Below are positions 17,401 to 23,629 of a stretch of 34,368 nt of DNA, piece by piece. Under the pieces are notes generated by a model, which saw nothing but the letters and a program-made list of their open reading frames with translations, was not told the DNA's origin and ran no database searches. The position numbers were made by a program, and so were the translations under genes. Source of the stretch: CAYLKS01 sp964384205 [NCBI: uncultured bacterium] (GTDB taxonomy: Bacteria > JAGOEH01); contig CAYLKS010000037.1 in the NCBI GenBank assembly GCA_964384205.1, positions 1 through 34,368 on the forward strand, written 5' to 3'. The first letter of the stretch is position 1; each line of letters starts with the position of its first letter.

Positions 17401-19764
17401 AGAATCAATTTTATAATAATTAGTAAGTGTTGAATCAAAATCTCTATCAAACCCAATCTGATAAGCAAATCCTTTTACATAATCTTTACATGAATTTTGT
17501 TTAAAAAATAACGTGTCATCCTTTAAATTATACGACAAAATCTCCAATGTATTAGAAGTCCAAACAGGTGCAGGAGATGTTTTCCCATGAACAAAATCAC
17601 AATCATCTATATTCCCTTCATTGCCTACTATATCCACAGGAACAACTTTATAATAATATTCTTTATCACAATATTTTAAATAAGTATCAGTAAAATATGT
17701 TTTATCTGTTTTATATTCAGTAATAAAAACAATAGAATCATCTTCTTTTATATATTTGTAAACTTTATAATAATCTATACTATTACATTCTGAATTTTGA
17801 GATGTTGCAGGAGCATCCCATGTTAACTTAATATAACCTTTTGCAGTAGCAGTTAGTGTTAAATTTTGTACAGGTGATGGTTGGGAAGTATTACGTTCAA
17901 TCACTAATAGATCAGACCAATCTGTAGTAAATAATTCAGAGCCATTTTTAATTAATTTAACTTTAACCCTTGCATAATACTTTTTCCCAGAATATATGGG
18001 AGTTAATGTATAAGTGGAAGCATCTTGCCAACCAGATGTTTTATAAATAGTAGCAAACGAATCACTAGAAAACTCAAAGTAGTATTTAATCTGCGCACCC
18101 ATTAAATGGGAAGTATAATCTTTAACTTGAAAAGTATAAAAACTCTCAGAGATACAATTATCTTCAAAATCAAATTCTGGCTTTCTATTACAATATCCTA
18201 TCACACTATTTGTATAATTAGAAATATTCCCCACTTTATCTACAGCTCGAATAGTATAATAATATCCACCTAACTCTAAATTTCTACTATTATCAATAAA
18301 AGATAATCCAGTAATATAAGCAATAGAATCCCCTATCTCACCTTCAACTGTATTTCTATAAATATAATAACTCAATCCTTCATCATCACAAATATCATTT
18401 GCTTCATCCCATTTTAAAGAAATAGAACCATCATCATTTGTTTCTGCAATAAAATTTTTTACCTGAAGAGGTGGTATTTCATCAATATTAACTTTATAAA
18501 ATGGAATATAACGTGTAGTATTTCCTGCAATATCTTTTGCTTTTATTGTAAAATAATAATCCCCACAGAAAGAAGGAGTATTAAAAGATGCTACATAAGA
18601 ATCATTATTTAAAAATGCATCTGCTGGTTGAAATCCTGTAGAATCCATAAATGGAATAGTTGTATCTGCATCCATTGTCATATAAACATTAAAAGAATCT
18701 GCTATTTCATCACAACTATCATTCCAGAATACAATAATCTCTTTTTGATATTGATGTTTTACATCATCTGTAAAATAGGGCTCGCATGGTTTTGTGGCAT
18801 CTGATTTAGCATTAACAATTGGTGAAGCCATTAATTCCAAATTAAAATTTTCCACCATTAAATTATCATTACCAACTAATCGATAATGATATTGTCGTCC
18901 ATCAACTAAATTATTACTATCAATAAATTCATTCTCATCAAGATTAATATCTCCACTAATCAATGAATTATCATTTAAAATCTCTCCTAAAGTGATAGCC
19001 CTATACAAAGAAAAAGAAACTAAATTATTTGTAAAATATTTTTTAAATTCATCTTTCCATGAAATCAATATTTTTCCATCAGCAATTGGCTTAGCAATTA
19101 TTATATCATCTTCAAAATTCTTTTGAGTAGAAAAAACTGGACCTACCCATGGGCTCTCATTCCCTACATAATCCACAGCTTTTACATAGTAATAATAAGT
19201 AGTGTTATTCTCTAAATCTATTACTTTATCTTTTAAAGAATCTTTTGTAATATTTGTGTGCATATTTTCTGGAGTATCACCTGCATATCTAATTGTAGTA
19301 TCAGGAGAAGTGTTCCATAAAACCCAATAATATCGCACATCATCAGATGCCGATGGTTCCCATCCAATCCAATTAAAGTCGCCATTTGTATATTCAGGCT
19401 CTGGTTTTATTACAGGAGGCTCTGGAGGAGTAGCATCTGCTAAAGCTTCGAAAAATTCAGTAGAAACTAATTCCCCTTTTCTGTACAATTCTATTTTATA
19501 AAAATATTTTCTACCACCAATTAAATTATTGTCTATAAAATCTTTTTTGTTATCTGAACTAAGCTGCTTTATCAATGTAAAATTATCAGAATTTTTACGA
19601 TAAATTTTAATATATTCTGCTCGATTTAAAAAATCAGCCTTTAATCTAATCTTTCCATTTTTTGTTGACTTTATCTCAAATTGAGATTTTTGTGCAAATA
19701 AATTCAATGCACTAAAAATAATTATAATACTAATATAGAAAAACAAATTATGATTTTTTTTCAT
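14485..19764 (-). CDS. giant FN3-repeat surface protein with type IX-type C-terminal domain
   Basis: A 1759-aa protein and the first gene of the operon. It has a signal peptide (about 1-24, ending ALNLFA). Almost the whole length is fibronectin-III-like repeats. Their penultimate strand recurs at least nine times as a motif of the form Y-Y-x-x-[IV]-x-x-x-D-x-x-G-N, for example YYYYVKAVDYVGNES, YYFTIKAKDIAGNTT, YYYTIRAVDKVGNIS, YYYKVVPVDIVGNEG, YNVYIYAVDYAGNEQ and YWYKIHLYDNVGNEY. The last 90 or so residues are a type IX-type tail: DNFPNPFNPSTYIMFDL, VDIFNILGQNIRTLLDK, QWNGYDKFGHKVGSGIYFYR. There is no recognisable enzyme domain. The size and repeats suggest a long fibre or adhesin on the cell surface. 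A strong AGGGGAG site lies before the ATG, and a promoter candidate lies about 35 bp upstream. Its presence in the same operon as the PorV-like and channel genes suggests that it is their cargo or client. Confidence 0.8.
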   Translation of the reverse strand: MKKNHNLFFYISIIIIFSALNLFAQKSQFEIKSTKNGKIRLKADFLNRAEYIKIYRKNSDNFTLIKQLSSDNKKDFIDNNLIGGRKYFYKIELYRKGELVSTEFFEALADATPPEPPVIKPEPEYTNGDFNWIGWEPSASDDVRYYWVLWNTSPDTTIRYAGDTPENMHTNITKDSLKDKVIDLENNTTYYYYVKAVDYVGNESPWVGPVFSTQKNFEDDIIIAKPIADGKILISWKDEFKKYFTNNLVSFSLYRAITLGEILNDNSLISGDINLDENEFIDSNNLVDGRQYHYRLVGNDNLMVENFNLELMASPIVNAKSDATKPCEPYFTDDVKHQYQKEIIVFWNDSCDEIADSFNVYMTMDADTTIPFMDSTGFQPADAFLNNDSYVASFNTPSFCGDYYFTIKAKDIAGNTTRYIPFYKVNIDEIPPLQVKNFIAETNDDGSISLKWDEANDICDDEGLSYYIYRNTVEGEIGDSIAYITGLSFIDNSRNLELGGYYYTIRAVDKVGNISNYTNSVIGYCNRKPEFDFEDNCISESFYTFQVKDYTSHLMGAQIKYYFEFSSDSFATIYKTSGWQDASTYTLTPIYSGKKYYARVKVKLIKNGSELFTTDWSDLLVIERNTSQPSPVQNLTLTATAKGYIKLTWDAPATSQNSECNSIDYYKVYKYIKEDDSIVFITEYKTDKTYFTDTYLKYCDKEYYYKVVPVDIVGNEGNIDDCDFVHGKTSPAPVWTSNTLEILSYNLKDDTLFFKQNSCKDYVKGFAYQIGFDRDFDSTLTNYYKIDSIKIDTFITRDTFFVLPENIDINCDTLFFRVKTIFSDNRESVYSDIYSALIDKESPSAPINTGRYYVNGKANIFWSPSYDECSGLYNYKIVVMDLNSNVLSKFYYSDTLIISDTLFTYCPFLADSTVFKEYNVYIYAVDYAGNEQLADKIIKIVNRPQPPVPPVMVYYDSSRYYINDGEYYAKGDTATLFMTYKLDFSDIAEYNFNVQVALDSEFTDIFDSTGWINLSYIEPNSTDTVYYFYFKFGVNGHPGLKTQIGECKHFYFRAKTWRKIYNDTSDWSNYIVTVQDNKSPFFDNTQGGSVFQYTKRPKAVQYLDWSHSDIIENCSGFKKFVIEGSLYSSFAKIDTILEFPPDCTYTIISHYGKKTDVEEYPYWYKIHLYDNVGNEYVTSPIKTYVNNSNAVMNVIAWDITKSFDVSRFTSGPLAKIEIFSPDTVYFIKIVKSMDSTIQNDENVPFKEVDVPTNHYVDSLNLIVNPYGEDLTKDGYRYITVYLQDKKGIPIDTVRGSILFDQTPPEIISKQNIKLVSNSGKNVNDAVSLSWWGVFDLVNNGDSTSKIKEYRIFRSTDSMDIVNDNNLIFTFTTDSLDKDPYYIANNYEYPFIGKYQYIDKDVIQNMNYYYKICPVDSSNNMQTASQTLVIYTDFIPPSQPVVQKLNEYLQSKDVALVISDIDSDVEYIKIYSSVDTNFKTTVFRSDWINVYGLDTLVFTDFPDNFFNSDNRYYFKVILKDINDNKSEFMTLYKGSNEYVSTIIDDYKPEPIYEIEALRISDKIRIRWKPVSDPGNNPSGINKYVIYQADNDNITKNDTLVSLKNEEITLDKNGYCYYDISISDTTVNYFYKVAAFDNVGLDNFDESAFTSLKNAHLLAKVTKKIPKQFKLYDNFPNPFNPSTYIMFDLKEGFKGNVKVDIFNILGQNIRTLLDKQLTPGQYKIQWNGYDKFGHKVGSGIYFYRINANNEFINTKKMILIK

Positions 19765-19798
19765 ATGCTTTTCTCCCCTTTTGTTTCTTTTTAATTTA

Positions 19799-19826
19799 AA
19801 TTTATAAAAAAAAAAATATATGTCAA
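19799..19826 (-). promoter_or_regulatory. candidate promoter of the ten-gene envelope operon
   Basis: On the minus strand a perfect TTGACA (19821-19826) is followed after 16 bases by TAAATT (19799-19804), giving a leader of about 28 bases before the first gene. The -35 is perfect but the -10 is weak. An alternative lies further upstream: TTGTAC (19863-19868) with TATACA (19841-19846) at 16 bases, which directly abuts the palindrome at 19868-19893. Only transcript-start mapping can tell which is used. Confidence 0.45.
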
Positions 19827-19867
19827 GTTTTTTTTTATTTTGTATAATTTTAAAATTATTTTGTACA

Positions 19868-19893
19868 ATATTTGTTAATATATTAACAAATAT
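19868..19893. promoter_or_regulatory. 26-bp perfect palindrome containing a Rex-type operator consensus
   Basis: The 26 bases at 19868-19893 form a perfect inverted repeat. Its core, TTGTTAA-TATA-TTAACAA at 19872-19889, is identical to the consensus reported for Rex, the NADH/NAD+-sensing repressor, in Clostridia-type bacteria (TTGTTAA-N4-TTAACAA). It sits just upstream of, and partly against, the alternative -35 at 19863-19868 of the envelope operon. The match is direct. The identity of the regulator is inferred, since Rex is not encoded here, and other CRP/FNR-like regulators bind related half-sites. Confidence 0.55.
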
Positions 19894-19972
19894 ATGCGAA
19901 ATATCTACTTATTATAAACAAATAAATAATTATATAAAATATTTAATATAGTGAATAATATCACATAAAAAA

Positions 19973-20008
19973 TAATAGGGATGGGTATTTTTTTATCCAT
20001 CCCTATTA
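19973..20008 (-). terminator. intrinsic terminator of pepT
   Basis: Two perfect 12-base arms, TAATAGGGATGG (19973-19984) and CCATCCCTATTA (19997-20008), enclose a 12-base loop. On the minus strand the stem is followed by TTTTTTATG. It starts 30 bases after the peptidase T stop codon. The stem is much richer in G+C than the surroundings. It separates peptidase T from the envelope operon, which therefore needs its own promoter. Confidence 0.85.
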
Positions 20009-20038
20009 TAAAATCCACAAAATAACAAATATATTTAA

Positions 20039-21298
20039 TTATTTATTTCCATACCATAATTTACATAAATTCAAGAAAGTTTCAGTCGCTTTTAATAAAG
20101 CAGTACATGCAACCCATTCTTTTTTAGAATGAAAATTTAATCCTCCTGCAAAAATATTAGGAGTAGGAACTCCCATAAAGCATAATCTTGCCCCGTCAGT
20201 GCCGCCTCTAATAGCTTTATGTTCAACCTTAATACCAGCTTCAATCATTGCCTTTTCTGCAATATCCAAAACTTCCTTATGATTTTTTAATACTTCATAC
20301 ATATTCTTATACTGCTCTTTTTCCTGGAAATCGATACTCAATCCCGGATATTTTGTTTTAAAATATTCCACTAAATCTTTTAATAATTTTATTCTTCTTT
20401 GATTTACCTCTTTATCAAAATCACGAATAATAAATTGAATTTCAGTTTCACTAACATCGCCAGAAATTTTTAATAAGTGAAAAAAACCTTCTCTATTTTC
20501 TGTATGTTCAGGAGTTTCATATTCCGGCAATGCAGCTATAAATCGAGCAGCAATAGAAGCTGCATTAACCATCTTATTTTTTGCATAACCAGGATGAACA
20601 TTACTTCCTATAAATTTTATTTTAGCATAATGAGCATCAAAACACTCTGCTTCTAATTCCCCAATCATACCACCATCAAAGGTATAACAATATTTTCCCA
20701 GCTTACTTAGAGTAATTTTATCTACTCCTCTGCCAATCTCCTCATCAGGAGTAAAACATATTTTTAATTCAGGATGTTTTAATTCTTTAAATCTAACTAA
20801 AGCCGCCAAACCAGACATTATTTCAGCAATACCTGCTTTATCATCTGCACCTAGGAGTGTTTTACCAGAGGCTGTTATAATATCATCTCCAACAAATTCT
20901 TTTAATTCCGGTGATTCTTCAGGAGTTAACACCAATTCAGGATCATCTGGAAAAAGAATATTGCCACCATCATAATCTTTATGTATAATAGGCTTAACAT
21001 TTTCACCACTCACATCCGGTGATGTATCAAGATGAGCACAAAAACTAATAGCAGGTCCATCATATCCTTCAGAAGCAGGCAAAGTAGCATAAACATAACA
21101 ATATTCATCTACTTCAACATCTTTTAATCCCAATTCTTCCAATTCTTTCTTCAATAAATTGGCAAGTTCAAACTGTCTTTTTGTTGAAGGTGTACTTTCT
21201 GACTCTTCATCTGAGGTGGTATATATTTGAACATATTTTAAAAACCTCTCAAGCACATCTTTTTTGATAAACTCTTTAATTTCATTTGATAAAGCCAT
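20039..21298 (-). CDS. pepT: peptidase T (tripeptide aminopeptidase, M20B)
   Basis: A 419-aa cytoplasmic di-zinc exopeptidase that removes the N-terminal residue from tripeptides. Length is close to the roughly 410 residues of the family. The metal-binding motifs are all present: H89 and D91 in FCAHLDTSPDVSG, the Asp of LLGADDKAGIAEIM (about 152), E186/E187 in CFTPDEEIGRG, D208 in YTFDGG, and H390 in GGLNFHSKKEW. The GGTDGARLCFMG stretch is characteristic of PepT. It is a single-gene unit with its own promoter (21332-21360), an AAGGAG site and a terminator (19973-20008). Together with the M18 aminopeptidase at 32329-33750 it suggests growth on peptides and amino acids. Confidence 0.95.
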   Translation of the reverse strand: MALSNEIKEFIKKDVLERFLKYVQIYTTSDEESESTPSTKRQFELANLLKKELEELGLKDVEVDEYCYVYATLPASEGYDGPAISFCAHLDTSPDVSGENVKPIIHKDYDGGNILFPDDPELVLTPEESPELKEFVGDDIITASGKTLLGADDKAGIAEIMSGLAALVRFKELKHPELKICFTPDEEIGRGVDKITLSKLGKYCYTFDGGMIGELEAECFDAHYAKIKFIGSNVHPGYAKNKMVNAASIAARFIAALPEYETPEHTENREGFFHLLKISGDVSETEIQFIIRDFDKEVNQRRIKLLKDLVEYFKTKYPGLSIDFQEKEQYKNMYEVLKNHKEVLDIAEKAMIEAGIKVEHKAIRGGTDGARLCFMGVPTPNIFAGGLNFHSKKEWVACTALLKATETFLNLCKLWYGNK

Positions 21299-21331
21299 AA
21301 CAACTCCTTTTTTTAAAATTATTCTTTAATA

Positions 21332-21360
21332 ATTTTATTATAAATAATAATAGCTGTCAA
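21332..21360 (-). promoter_or_regulatory. promoter of pepT
   Basis: On the minus strand TTGACA (21355-21360) and TAAAAT (21332-21337) are 17 bases apart, giving a leader of about 30 bases before the pepT ATG. The -35 is perfect and the -10 matches five of six positions. Confidence 0.65.
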
Positions 21361-21503
21361 GTTTTTTTAACAAAAAATTAAAGTTTAATTATTTTCTAAT
21401 AGATTTGTTCCTCAAATTTTGCTGAATTATGAAAAAAAATAAGAATTTTATTTTTTTAGATTTACTGAAATATAATAAATTAAAAATAAAATTAGACTCA
21501 ACA

Positions 21504-21521
21504 TTAGAAAATATTTTCTAA
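21504..21521. repeat. 18-bp perfect palindrome, possible operator
   Basis: TTAGAAAATATTTTCTAA reads the same on both strands. It lies about 150 bases upstream of both divergent promoters, which is far for a simple repressor site. It could be a regulator site or a chance palindrome in A+T-rich DNA. I do not recognise the motif. Confidence 0.3.
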
Positions 21522-21672
21522 AGATCCTATATGCTCCTGTTTTTTATTAATAATCACAAGGTCTACTTTATGAGTTCTAATACAAAACAATAAATAAAAA
21601 TCTTATTTGATAAAAACAAATTTTATACGATAATTTGGGGAGATACGATATTATTTATATTGAAAATATAAC

Positions 21673-21701
21673 TTGACAACAATAATAAATAATAATATAA
21701 T
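21673..21701 (+). promoter_or_regulatory. consensus sigma-70-type promoter of the decarboxylase gene
   Basis: Perfect TTGACA (21673-21678) and perfect TATAAT (21696-21701) are separated by exactly 17 bases, so all twelve hexamer positions match. The predicted start site is about 25 bases before the ATG, leaving a short leader with an AAAGGAT ribosome site. This is the best promoter in the window and suggests high constitutive expression. Confidence 0.85.
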
Positions 21702-21732
21702 AGCGTGAAACTATTAAAAAAGGATAAAAACC

Positions 21733-22917
21733 ATGCAAACAATGATTAATAATTTAAAATATTCAACTCTATTCACTCAGGAAGAAATCCAAAAAATCAT
21801 TGATCTAACACAAACAGAAGAAACTCCATTTCTTATAGTGGATTTAAAAAAAATAGAACATCAATTCAAAAAATTACAAAAAGCCTTCCATTATGCTAAA
21901 ATTTATTATGCTATAAAAGCAAATCCTCATGAGAAAATAGTAACATTATTAAATAAACTCGGTTCCTATTTTGATATTGCAAGTATTTATGAATTAGATC
22001 ATATATTAAAATTAGGAGTATCTCCTGAAAAAATTAGCTATGGCAATACAATAAAAAAAATTAGAGATATAAAATATGCTTATGAAAAAGGTGTTAGATT
22101 ATTTGTATGTGATAATGAAACTGACTTAATAAATTTATCAAAATATGCTCCTGGGGCAAATGTATTTTTCCGATTATTAACAAATGGAGATGGGGCTGAT
22201 TGGCCTTTATCACGAAAATTTGGAGCACATCCTGATTTAATATATAAATTAATAAAAAAAGCATCAAAAATGGATATAAATCCAATAGGATTATCCTTTC
22301 ATGTGGGTTCTCAACAACGCGATATTGGACAATGGGATAATGCTATTGCTCAATCATTTTCTCTTTTTAGATCTCTTAAGAAAAATGATATTAAACTATC
22401 ATTGCTGAATATTGGAGGCGGATTACCAGCTTCTTATTTACAGCCAACCCCAGAAATAACGATATATGCAAATCAAATATATAATTTTTTAGTTGATTAT
22501 TTTACAGAATCTCAAATCCCTGATATTATAATCGAGCCAGGTAGAGGCTTAGTAGGTGATGCCGGTGTTATCGTATCAAAAGTAATTTTTACAGAAAAAA
22601 AAGCAGAATATAATCAATACAAGTGGGTTTACCTTGATATTGGTGTATTTGGCGGTCTAATAGAAACTCTTGGTGAATCTATAAAATATCCTATATATAT
22701 CCCCAATAAAAATTGGACTAAAACTCAGGAAGTTATATTAGCAGGCCCCACCTGCGATAGCATGGATATTTTATATGAAGATTTTAAATATAACTTTCCT
22801 GAAGAAATAGAACCAGAAGATTTAGTCTTATTTTTTGCAACAGGCGCATATACCACTACTTATTCATCTGTATGGTTTAATGGGTTCCCTCCATTAAAAT
22901 CTATCATCTGGGAATAG
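21733..22917 (+). CDS. PLP-dependent ornithine/lysine-type decarboxylase (fold type III, group IV)
   Basis: A 394-aa enzyme of the alanine-racemase-fold decarboxylases. It would decarboxylate ornithine (to putrescine) or lysine (to cadaverine) in polyamine synthesis. PLP lysine is K62 in YYAIKANP. H190 in SFHVGSQ stacks on the cofactor ring in this family. The phosphate-binding glycines GGG are at 228-230 and EPGRGLVG is at 268-275. The C-terminal catalytic CD of the ornithine decarboxylases is C341-D342 in GPTCDSMDILYED. The eukaryotic-like GPTCDSxD motif and length favour the ODC/LDC branch over diaminopimelate decarboxylase (usually about 420 aa). The exact substrate cannot be told from sequence alone. 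Transcribed alone from a consensus promoter, it ends only 14 bp from the convergent outer-membrane gene. Confidence 0.88.
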   Translation: MQTMINNLKYSTLFTQEEIQKIIDLTQTEETPFLIVDLKKIEHQFKKLQKAFHYAKIYYAIKANPHEKIVTLLNKLGSYFDIASIYELDHILKLGVSPEKISYGNTIKKIRDIKYAYEKGVRLFVCDNETDLINLSKYAPGANVFFRLLTNGDGADWPLSRKFGAHPDLIYKLIKKASKMDINPIGLSFHVGSQQRDIGQWDNAIAQSFSLFRSLKKNDIKLSLLNIGGGLPASYLQPTPEITIYANQIYNFLVDYFTESQIPDIIIEPGRGLVGDAGVIVSKVIFTEKKAEYNQYKWVYLDIGVFGGLIETLGESIKYPIYIPNKNWTKTQEVILAGPTCDSMDILYEDFKYNFPEEIEPEDLVLFFATGAYTTTYSSVWFNGFPPLKSIIWE

Positions 22918-22931
22918 AATTTATTTCTTTT

Positions 22932-23609
22932 TTATAAACTAAATCCTAACCTAAAACCAAAAGCACCTGAATTTTTTAATTCAATATAGTTTGGAAAATA
23001 ATGTTTGTATTTCATAAATTGACCTTCATATCCTACTGATATATTAAAAAAATTTCTATCACAAATTCTAAAAGATATTCCTACGTTTGGATTAATAAAT
23101 ATCCCAACATTGCTAAATTGATTTGTTATATTAAATGTATTGCCAATATTAAAAGAAAAATAAGATATAAAATCTTTATTCTTAAAAAAAATACGAAAAT
23201 TCATAAAAACTGGCCATAGATATGTATTTAAATTATAATAATAATTAAAACCAGTGCCACCTCCTACTGAACAATATTTAAAATTCTCAATAGTTTTAAC
23301 CACACTTGTTTTAATTCTTGATATGCCATAATTACCTGTTGCAACAAAGCTTCCAATATCAACTATTATATTACCTGAATAATTTATAACCGAACATCTC
23401 TTCGATATTCTACTAATATTATTTATATCAAAAACTAATATTTTCCCAGTAGGAGTTTGTAATTTCAAATATTTGCCAGGGATAGTTTCTATTACTAAAC
23501 CATATAAAATATTGCCATTTTTAAAATAAACAATATCCTCATAATTACAGGCATATAATTCAATGCACCATATTATTAAAAAAATAAATATTTTTAAAAT
23601 TTTAAGCAT
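22932..23609 (-). CDS. small outer-membrane beta-barrel protein, function unknown
   Basis: A 225-aa exported protein with a signal peptide (about 1-20, ending ELYA). A short N-terminal module follows (DIVYFKNGNILYGLVIETIP ... LKLQTPTGKILVFDINNISR). Such 'KNG-x-I-x-G-x-I ... TxxGxxxxxxxxxIxxI' modules precede small barrels in many FCB proteins. The rest alternates hydrophobic and polar residues and ends GAFGFRLGFSL with a terminal hydrophobic strand, as in outer-membrane barrels. It is the last gene of the smc-nrdJ operon, 20 bp after nrdJ, but I see no clear Shine-Dalgarno before its ATG, so it may depend on coupled translation. Its stop lies 14 bp from the end of the opposing decarboxylase gene, with no terminator between. 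Confidence 0.6.
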   Translation of the reverse strand: MLKILKIFIFLIIWCIELYACNYEDIVYFKNGNILYGLVIETIPGKYLKLQTPTGKILVFDINNISRISKRCSVINYSGNIIVDIGSFVATGNYGISRIKTSVVKTIENFKYCSVGGGTGFNYYYNLNTYLWPVFMNFRIFFKNKDFISYFSFNIGNTFNITNQFSNVGIFINPNVGISFRICDRNFFNISVGYEGQFMKYKHYFPNYIELKNSGAFGFRLGFSL

Positions 23610-23629
23610 TGAGTTTTCAAAAAAATAAA

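Larger units (their letters stand above)
21299..21732. other. 434-bp divergent intergenic region
   Basis: The region between pepT (minus) and the decarboxylase (plus) holds a promoter for each gene, near its two ends, and an 18-bp perfect palindrome in the middle (21504-21521). Most of it is extremely A+T-rich. The stretch 21504-21602 is less so and, read on the minus strand, encodes a 32-residue frame between stops that looks protein-like but has no start; it is described in the findings. No RNA gene was recognised. Confidence 0.6.

Noticed and set aside
161-19764. The operon as a standard TonB-ExbB-ExbD, Tol-Pal or flagellar MotAB system
   Set aside because: There is no TonB-dependent receptor, Pal, TolA/TolB or OmpA-like peptidoglycan-binding domain, and the channel proteins are about twice the usual size with extra periplasmic domains.
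21531-21593. A 20-residue plus-strand frame with an ATG in the pepT/decarboxylase spacer
   Set aside because: No ribosome site precedes it, and it overlaps the palindrome region and the opposite-strand fragment, so chance is the better explanation.
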